In this document: piece after piece, positions 1-5,396 of the stretch
Layout of the letters: every line of letters begins with the position of its first letter
Position numbering within the stretch: position 1 is the stretch's first letter
DNA from: JBBTVO01 sp038058335
GTDB lineage: Bacteria; Patescibacteriota; Microgenomatia; Levybacterales; UBA12049
Assembly: GCA_038058335.1 (NCBI GenBank)
Contig: JBBUBI010000062.1
Span: forward strand, 1-5,396
DNA: 5,396 nucleotides
Direction of reading: 5' to 3'
Position numbers and translations under genes: made by a program
Notes under the pieces: model-generated
What the model saw: the letters and a program-made list of their open reading frames with translations, nothing else
What the model was told of the DNA's origin: nothing
The model's database searches: none

Positions 1-14
1 GATCAATTAAAAGA

Positions 15-43
15 AAAAGGGTCACGCCTTTTGTATTTTTTTT
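15..43 (+). terminator. Possible intrinsic terminator or attenuator just before rpoB
   Basis: AAAAGG (15-20) can pair with CCTTTT (27-32) around a 6-base loop, and a run of eight T follows at 36-43 after a 3-base gap. The stem has only two GC pairs, so it is weak. It could end transcription of an unseen upstream gene, act as a partial attenuator between upstream ribosomal-protein genes and rpoB, or be chance in AT-rich DNA. No convincing -35/-10 pair is visible between it and rpoB. Confidence 0.4.
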
Positions 44-65
44 GTTAGTAAAACGAATTTATCCA

Positions 66-3000
66 ATGCCAAAATCAGATAAGGTTAATAGTGACATTAT
101 TAGACAAAACTGGGGAGATGCATACCCCAATCTTCCAAAATTAGACTTACTTGCAGCTCAAAAAGAATCATACAAGTGGTTTGTAGAAGAAGGAATAGGC
201 GAAATTATACAGGAAGTTTCTCCTGTGGATGATTTTACTGAGAAGAACTGGACGCTGACCTTCAAAGAATACCGCATAGGTGCTCCTACTAATTCGCACG
301 ATGTCTCGATTTCAAAAGGACTTACATTCGATGCTCCTCTTTATGTCAAAGCAGAACTCATAAACAAAAAAACAGATAAGACTATAAAACAGGAAGTTTT
401 CCTCGGAGATATTCCTCAGATGACAGAGAGAGGCACGTTTATCATAAATGGTGTTGAGAGAACTATAGTAAGTCAGCTCGTCAGATCTCCCGGAGTATTT
501 TTTACAGCACTTCAGGATAATGTCACAGGAAAGAAAATTTATTCTGCAGAAATTCGGCCCGTTCATGGATCATGGCTTGAATTTACGACCACAAGGCACG
601 AAACAATTACTGTAAGAATCGATAGACGAAGGAAGTTTTTGGTTTCTACATTCCTCAGGGCAATCGGCATTTCTTCAAACGATGATATTCGGGAAAAATT
701 CAAGGATCTTGAAGCCGACGGAAAGACCTCTTTTGTAGAAAACACACTCAAGAAAGACGAAACTCCGGATTCACAGGAAGCATTAATAGAGATATTCAAA
801 AAGATGCACCCCGGTGAGCCGATTGTAATAGACAAAATAAAAGAATCTTTCTATGGAACGTTTTTCAACAACAGGCGTTACGACTTGGGTAAGGTAGGAC
901 GATATAAGATGAATAAAAAGCTCAATGATACCCCCGGATTTACCCCTTCAAGCGAAAGAGTTCTTTCTATTGATGATATTATCGGAGCAATAAGCTTCCT
1001 TATTGAGCTTGCTCGAGGAAAAGACGGCGTTGATGATATCGACAGTCTTGCAAATAGACGTATCAGAAGAGTCGGAGAGCTTGTAGCAACCAATGCATTT
1101 AGAGTCGGAATTCTTAGGCTTGAAAGAAGCATCAAGGAGAGAATGAGCCTTATCCAGCCCGATATTCCAGTAACTATTTCTTCGCTTATTAATGCCCGTC
1201 CTATAATGGCGTCTATCAATGAATTCTTCAGAACTTCACAGCTTTCAACAATTCTTGATCAGACCAATCCGCTTTCTGAAATAGATAACTTAAATCGCCT
1301 GACTGTTATGGGTACCGGCGGAATATCGCGTGAAAGAGCAGCCTTCTCAATCCGTGATATCAATAGTTCTCAATATGGAAGAATTTGTCCTATCAGAAGC
1401 CCTGAAGGGCCAAACATCGGACTTGTTACTTACCTTGCTTTGTACACAAAAATAAATAATTTTGGGTTTCTTGAGACCCCTTACAGAAAATTGGTTCATA
1501 CAAAAAAGGGTGGAAAATCAGTTTCCAAAGCAAGCGATGAAATAGTGTATATGACTGCAGATGATGAAAGAAATTACTACATAACTCATGCAGGCGCACT
1601 TGCTAAGGATGGAACTATTATTGAAGACCGAGTACCAGCAAGATATAAAGGAGAATTTATAGAGACAGAAAAAGAAAGAATAGAATTTGTCGATGTAGTT
1701 CCGCGTCAAGTTGTCGGATCCGCAGCATCTCTAATACCATTTGTCTCTCATGATGAGGCAAACAGAGCTCTGATGGGTACTCACATGCAGTGTCAGGCAG
1801 TTCCCTTGGTATGCTCTGAAAGCCCGACAGTCGGAACCGGTATGGAACAGGCGGTCTCAGAAGTAATGGGAAGAGTAGTCAGGGCGCAGTTTGACGGAGA
1901 AATTACATACGCAGACGCCACAAGAATTAGCATTAAAGGCAAGGACAAGCTTGAAGCAACTTATCCAATTGACTCATTCAGGAGAAGTTCTCAGGCGACT
2001 GCATATACACAAAGAGCCATGGTAGTTCCTGGACAAAAAATAAAAAAAGGTGATTTACTAATTGATGGGCCTGCGTCTGACAAAGGGGAGCTTGCTCTCG
2101 GAAAAAATCTTGTAATTGCATACGCATCGCTCGACGGACTTGGATATGAAGATGCTATTGTTATCTCCGACAGATTAGTTAAAGAAGACATACTCTCCTC
2201 GATCCACATAGAAAAATATGAAGCAGCAGTAGTTGATACAAAACTCGGAGCAGAAGAAACTACACGAGATATACCAAATGTATCAGAGGAAGATTTGGCA
2301 AATTTGGATGAGGATGGAGTTGTAGTTGTCGGAAGTGAAGTTGGTCCGGGAGATATTCTTGTAGGTAAAATCGCTCCAAAAGGCGAGACAGAGCTTACTG
2401 CGGAGGAAAGATTGCTTCGTGCAATCTTTGGAGAACAGGCAAGAGAAGTAAGGGATACGTCTCTAAGAGTTCCAAACGGAGAAAGAGGAACTGTAATCAA
2501 TATCCATGTACTTGATAGAAAAAAAGGAGACGAGCTTGAACCGGGGACTCTTAAAAAGATTATCGTTGAAGTTGCGCAATTCAGGCACGTTACGGTCGGA
2601 GATAAGCTTGCTGGAAGACACGGAAACAAGGGTGTTATTTCAAAAATACTTCCTCAGGAGGATATGCCTTATCTTTCAGACGGAATGCCTGTGGATATTT
2701 TGATTTCCCCAATCAGCGTGCTTGCCCGTATGAATCTTGGTCAGCTTCTTGAGGCGCATCTTGGATGGGCTGCTCATAAGCTTGATATAAAGGTAGGACT
2801 TCCTGTTTTTGAAAAAGCAGGAGAGGATCGTATTATTTCATTCCTTAAGCTTGCTAAGCTTCCGGAAGATGGAAAAGCGACGTTATATGATGGAAGAACC
2901 GGAGAGAAATATGAAAACCGTGTGGTTGTAGGAATAGAGTATATTATGAAACTTATCCACATGGTTGAAGACAAGACTCACGCAAGATCTACTGGTCCAT

Positions 3001-3500
3001 ACTCACTTGTCACTCAGCAGCCTCTTGGAGGAAAGGCTCAGATGGGTGGACAGAGACTTGGAGAGATGGAAGTTTGGGCACTCGAAGCACATCGGGCAAG
3101 ATTCATTCTTCAGGAAATGCTCACAATTAAATCTGATGACGTGGTAGGAAGAGCCAAGGCGTTTGAGGCGATTGTCAAAGATACGGAGATCCCAACTCCA
3201 AAAGTTCCTGAATCATTCAGGGTTTTGATAAAAGAACTTGCAGCGCTCGGTATAAATGTCATGGCTCAGGGAGTAAGTATTCCATCTCAATCAGTCAGCG
3301 TTGCACTCCCCGATGTGGCAGAAGAAATAAAGCCGATAGATGAAGCTCCTGCAGATTCGGAGAAGACAGATGAAGTAGTTAAAGAGTTTGAGAAAGAACT
3401 TGGAGCAGTAGAAGGTGCGGTTGGGACTGAGGATGTCGTAGTTACAGGAACCGCTGGGGAAGAAGAAGCACCAATTGTAGAAGGAGGAGTAAATGAATAA
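66..3500 (+). CDS. rpoB: DNA-directed RNA polymerase subunit beta
   Basis: Beta subunit of RNA polymerase; with beta' it forms the catalytic cleft and binds template, nascent RNA and NTPs. Numbering is from ATG 66 (1144 aa). Seen: the N-terminal GTFIINGVER block (124-132) with QLVRSPGVFF; the rifampicin/fork region (389-417); PEGPNIGL (446-453); DEANRALMG (563-571) with Arg567, the E. coli Arg678 equivalent; Glu695-Asp696, equivalent to E. coli 813-814; GDKLAGRHGNKG with catalytic-site lysines Lys847 and Lys855 (E. coli 1065, 1073); Arg888 (E. coli 1106); and the C-terminal clamp-contacting block WALEA...QEMLTIKSDD (1004-1024). Residues 1066-1144 form an acidic tail with about 20 Asp/Glu and 4 Lys. 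The large E. coli inserts are absent, hence the short length. Start: ATG 66 is preferred over in-frame TTG 42, but neither has a Shine-Dalgarno and the frame stays open to the left edge. Several conserved positions are altered (see findings). Identity is certain; the start is not. Confidence 0.98.
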   Translation: MPKSDKVNSDIIRQNWGDAYPNLPKLDLLAAQKESYKWFVEEGIGEIIQEVSPVDDFTEKNWTLTFKEYRIGAPTNSHDVSISKGLTFDAPLYVKAELINKKTDKTIKQEVFLGDIPQMTERGTFIINGVERTIVSQLVRSPGVFFTALQDNVTGKKIYSAEIRPVHGSWLEFTTTRHETITVRIDRRRKFLVSTFLRAIGISSNDDIREKFKDLEADGKTSFVENTLKKDETPDSQEALIEIFKKMHPGEPIVIDKIKESFYGTFFNNRRYDLGKVGRYKMNKKLNDTPGFTPSSERVLSIDDIIGAISFLIELARGKDGVDDIDSLANRRIRRVGELVATNAFRVGILRLERSIKERMSLIQPDIPVTISSLINARPIMASINEFFRTSQLSTILDQTNPLSEIDNLNRLTVMGTGGISRERAAFSIRDINSSQYGRICPIRSPEGPNIGLVTYLALYTKINNFGFLETPYRKLVHTKKGGKSVSKASDEIVYMTADDERNYYITHAGALAKDGTIIEDRVPARYKGEFIETEKERIEFVDVVPRQVVGSAASLIPFVSHDEANRALMGTHMQCQAVPLVCSESPTVGTGMEQAVSEVMGRVVRAQFDGEITYADATRISIKGKDKLEATYPIDSFRRSSQATAYTQRAMVVPGQKIKKGDLLIDGPASDKGELALGKNLVIAYASLDGLGYEDAIVISDRLVKEDILSSIHIEKYEAAVVDTKLGAEETTRDIPNVSEEDLANLDEDGVVVVGSEVGPGDILVGKIAPKGETELTAEERLLRAIFGEQAREVRDTSLRVPNGERGTVINIHVLDRKKGDELEPGTLKKIIVEVAQFRHVTVGDKLAGRHGNKGVISKILPQEDMPYLSDGMPVDILISPISVLARMNLGQLLEAHLGWAAHKLDIKVGLPVFEKAGEDRIISFLKLAKLPEDGKATLYDGRTGEKYENRVVVGIEYIMKLIHMVEDKTHARSTGPYSLVTQQPLGGKAQMGGQRLGEMEVWALEAHRARFILQEMLTIKSDDVVGRAKAFEAIVKDTEIPTPKVPESFRVLIKELAALGINVMAQGVSIPSQSVSVALPDVAEEIKPIDEAPADSEKTDEVVKEFEKELGAVEGAVGTEDVVVTGTAGEEEAPIVEGGVNE
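1230..1310 (+). other. Rifampicin-resistance-determining region of rpoB (cluster I equivalent)
   Basis: Codons 389-415 align without gaps to E. coli beta 507-533. SQLS, DQ, NPLSEI and Arg411 (E. coli Arg529) are kept. Differences at drug-contact or resistance positions are Thr395 for Gln513, Ile396 for Phe514, Asn408 for His526, Thr413 for Ser531 and Met415 for Leu533; Asn410 also replaces Arg528. The segment forms part of the wall of the RNA exit path next to the active site. Confidence 0.9.
3481..3487 (+). promoter_or_regulatory. Shine-Dalgarno of rpoC, inside the rpoB 3' end
   Basis: AAGGAGG ends 5 bases before ATG 3493 and sits in the rpoB codons for Glu-Gly-Gly near the C-terminus. It is an almost perfect anti-16S match and decides the rpoC start. 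Because the rpoC ATG lies 5 bases before the rpoB stop codon (TAA 3498-3500), ribosomes terminating on rpoB are well placed to re-initiate, which would keep beta and beta' synthesis balanced. The coupling is inferred. Confidence 0.9.
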
Positions 3501-5396
3501 CGACAATAGCAGAGCAAACGATAACAAAAAAATGAAAGACATCACAATTTTGGATTTCAAATCCTTGAAAATTGTCCTTGCAAATAAAGACGATATTCTC
3601 TCCTGGTCTTATGGAGAAATAACCAAGCCTGAGACTATAAACTATAGAACCCTAAGGCCTGAAAAAGACGGATTATTCGACGAAAGAATTTTCGGACCCA
3701 CAAAAGATTGGGAATGTTATTGCGGAAAATACAAAAGAATAAGACACAGAGGAGTTATATGTGATAAATGCGGAGTAGAAGTAACCACTTCAAGGGTAAG
3801 ACGCGAGAGAATGGGCCATATAATTCTTGCTGCTCCTGTTTCTCATGTTTGGTTTTTCAAAGGCTCAACGTCTCCTCTGTCTCTGATACTCGATATGTCG
3901 CAGAGAAGTCTTGAATCTGTAATTTATTATGCTTCATTTCTGGTCGTAAATATTGATGAAGAGAAGAAAAAGGAAGCTCTCTCTGTATTTCTTAAAAACA
4001 TTGATGTCAGAAAAAAGCAGCAAAAAGATGAAATTTCAGTTGAAGAGAAAACAGTCAAGGAGGAAATTGAAAAAAAGAAAAAAGACGTAGCAGCAGGAAA
4101 GCTAAAGGAAGAACAAAAGAAGCTGGTACAACAGGAGCTTGATTTGACCGAAAGACAAAAGCTCGCCGCGCTCACAGAAAGACTTACTGAGGAAGAAAAG
4201 AAAATTGATGAGATTTACGATGCTTTATCAAGGCTTATAAAGAACTTAAAAGTAGGTGCTGTCTTATCGGAAGATGAGTACTTCAAGATCTTAGAGTACG
4301 ATATACCGGTTTTCTTCACGATGAAGACTGGTGCCGAAGGAGTCCTCGAACTGCTTAATAAGCTAGATCTCTCAGAGCTAATTGTGAAGCTCAGGGCTGA
4401 AGCTGAGAAGTCAAAGGGACAGAAATATCTCAAGCTAATTAAAAGATTAAGATTAATAGAATCAATGAGAAAAGCAGGAGTCCAGCCTGCAGCTATGATC
4501 ATTACAGTTCTCCCTGTTCTTCCGCCTGATCTTCGTCCGATGGTACAGCTTGCAGGAGGAAGGTTTGCAACTTCAGATCTCAATGATTTATACAGAAGAG
4601 TTATCAACAGAAATAACAGATTAAAACATCTAATTTCATTGGGTGCGCCTGAAATCATTCTGCGAAATGAAAAAAGAATGCTTCAAGAATCAGTAGATGC
4701 TCTAATTGACGCATCTCAGAGAACTTCACAGGTTGTATCCTCACCTCTAAGATCACTTTCAGACATGCTTCGCGGAAAACAGGGAAGATTTAGACAAAAT
4801 CTGCTTGGAAAAAGAGTTGATTACTCCGGACGTTCGGTCATCGTCGCAGGTCCTCAGCTTTCTCTTTCTCAGTGCGGGCTACCCAAAGAAATGGCGCTTG
4901 AGATGTTCAAGCCGTTTGTCCTTCGGGAAGTTATATTAAGGGGTTTTGCTCCAAATATTAAGTCAGCAAAAAGATTTATCGAGAAGAGGCCGCCTGAGGT
5001 TTTTGACATACTTGAGGAGATTACCAAAAATCATCCTGTTCTTCTAAATCGTGCACCCACGCTTCATAAGCTTGGAATTCAAGCATTCTTCCCAGTTCTA
5101 ATTGAAGGAGCAGCAATAAGCCTTCATCCTTGTGTCTGTGCAGGTTACAATGCGGATTTTGACGGTGATCAGATGGCGGTGCATATCCCTTTGTCTACAA
5201 TGGCTAAGGAAGAAGCTATAAATCTTATGATGCCAAGACACAATCTTCTCAAGCCCGCAGACGGAAGCCCGATAACTCTTCCGAATAAGGAAATGGCAGT
5301 CGGAGTGTTTTATCTTACCAGTATCGATGCAAGCCTGAAAAAGGAAAATATGCCTGTTTTTGAATCTCCTCAAGACGCAATTCTTGCTCATTCACT
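3493..5396 (+). CDS. rpoC: DNA-directed RNA polymerase subunit beta' (5' part, cut by window edge)
   Basis: Beta' subunit, which carries the catalytic magnesium; 634 codons are present and the gene continues past the right edge. Seen in order: KPETINYRT and the zinc ribbon with Cys75, Cys77, Cys90 and Cys93 (C-X-C-X12-C-X2-C); a charged insert at 154-256; the lid and GGRFATSDLNDLYRR (355-368); the sigma-binding coiled coil NRNNRL...NEKRMLQE; a shortened rudder (407-420); switch 2 LLGKRVDYSGRS (437-448); NRAPTLH (519-525) with Arg520, equivalent to E. coli Arg425; and the Mg loop NADFDGD with Asp555, Asp557 and Asp559. Bridge helix, trigger loop and C-terminal half are outside. ATG 3493 is chosen because AAGGAGG lies 5 bases upstream; the alternative ATG 3532 has no such site, although its MKD start resembles that of E. 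coli RpoC. The 8-base overlap with rpoB and the shared operon indicate coupled translation. Lys599 stands where E. coli has Gln504. Confidence 0.98.
   Translation, partial: MNNDNSRANDNKKMKDITILDFKSLKIVLANKDDILSWSYGEITKPETINYRTLRPEKDGLFDERIFGPTKDWECYCGKYKRIRHRGVICDKCGVEVTTSRVRRERMGHIILAAPVSHVWFFKGSTSPLSLILDMSQRSLESVIYYASFLVVNIDEEKKKEALSVFLKNIDVRKKQQKDEISVEEKTVKEEIEKKKKDVAAGKLKEEQKKLVQQELDLTERQKLAALTERLTEEEKKIDEIYDALSRLIKNLKVGAVLSEDEYFKILEYDIPVFFTMKTGAEGVLELLNKLDLSELIVKLRAEAEKSKGQKYLKLIKRLRLIESMRKAGVQPAAMIITVLPVLPPDLRPMVQLAGGRFATSDLNDLYRRVINRNNRLKHLISLGAPEIILRNEKRMLQESVDALIDASQRTSQVVSSPLRSLSDMLRGKQGRFRQNLLGKRVDYSGRSVIVAGPQLSLSQCGLPKEMALEMFKPFVLREVILRGFAPNIKSAKRFIEKRPPEVFDILEEITKNHPVLLNRAPTLHKLGIQAFFPVLIEGAAISLHPCVCAGYNADFDGDQMAVHIPLSTMAKEEAINLMMPRHNLLKPADGSPITLPNKEMAVGVFYLTSIDASLKKENMPVFESPQDAILAHS
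3952..4260 (+). other. Charged helical insert in beta' (residues 154-256)
   Basis: Between the FLVVN strand (149-153) and the conserved LSEDEY segment (258-263), RpoC has about 103 residues where E. coli beta' has only a short linker, a net gain of about 93. Offsets to E. coli support this: zinc cysteines are shifted by 5, the lid by 98. The insert is rich in Lys, Glu and Gln, lacks Cys, Trp and Pro, and reads as long amphipathic helices, probably an antiparallel coiled coil. Actinobacterial beta' (for example Mycobacterium) has a helical insert of similar size at the same place; homology with it is plausible but untested. Confidence 0.8.

Noticed and set aside
31..59. Promoter with TTGTAT at 31-36 and a -10 box 17 bases on
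   Set aside because: The would-be -10 (CGAATT at 54-59) is a poor match, and the -35 lies inside the hairpin and T-run; not enough to call.
1991..2629. 212-codon open frame on the - strand inside rpoB
   Set aside because: It is the antisense of a strongly conserved coding region, has a Ser/Pro/Leu-rich shadow composition, and shows no recognisable domain or ribosome-binding site.
2506..2703. 65-codon + strand frame inside rpoB
   Set aside because: It is out of frame within the catalytic lysine region of rpoB and has no similarity to known proteins that I can recognise.
3291..3560. Two overlapping - strand frames across the rpoB/rpoC junction, one with a hydrophobic start resembling a signal peptide
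   Set aside because: They are complements of the Glu/Lys-rich tail codons, which read as Phe/Ser/Leu on the other strand. The junction is fully occupied by two real genes.
4215..4658. 147-codon open frame on the - strand inside rpoC
   Set aside because: Antisense shadow of conserved rpoC codons; no family resemblance and no start signal.
66..5396. Recoded genetic code (TGA as glycine, as in some CPR lineages)
   Set aside because: I saw no in-frame TGA in either gene, and conserved glycines use normal GGN codons.

Overview
The window carries the 3' part of a standard bacterial RNA polymerase operon: a complete rpoB (beta subunit) followed by the first 634 codons of rpoC (beta' subunit), which runs off the right edge. 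Both genes lie on the + strand and overlap by 8 bases. No mobile element, RNA gene, CRISPR array or accessory gene is visible. This is a core housekeeping locus, and I found no undescribed system in it.

Organism: GC is about 40-45% by eye, with AGA arginine and GGA glycine codons favoured. No in-frame TGA occurs, so genetic code 11 fits. RpoB is short (1144 aa from the chosen start) because it lacks both large inserts of E. coli beta. It carries a lysine-poor acidic C-terminal tail of about 79 residues. RpoC has a charged helical insert of about 93 residues after the N-terminal zinc-binding region, in the same place as the insert of actinobacterial beta'. The overall wording of RpoB, together with several changes at normally near-invariant positions, suggests a divergent lineage. 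My best guess is the Candidate Phyla Radiation / Patescibacteria, perhaps Microgenomates, but this rests on memory of family sequences and not on a search.

Layout: positions 1-65 hold a short hairpin followed by a T-run (possible terminator or attenuator) and the poorly defined rpoB start. Positions 66-3500 are rpoB. Positions 3481-3487 are a strong Shine-Dalgarno inside the last rpoB codons, serving the rpoC start at 3493. Positions 3493-5396 are rpoC, covering the zinc ribbon, insert, lid, sigma-binding coiled coil, rudder, switch 2 and the Mg-binding NADFDGD loop. The bridge helix and trigger loop lie beyond the window. The two products assemble with alpha, omega and sigma, and beta and beta' together form the active-site cleft.

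The main points of interest are residue-level. The rifampicin pocket differs from E. coli at many contact positions, which predicts intrinsic insensitivity. Several near-universal beta motifs are rewritten. In beta', the lid aspartate is replaced, the rudder is shortened, and the NTP-ribose-contacting glutamine is a lysine.
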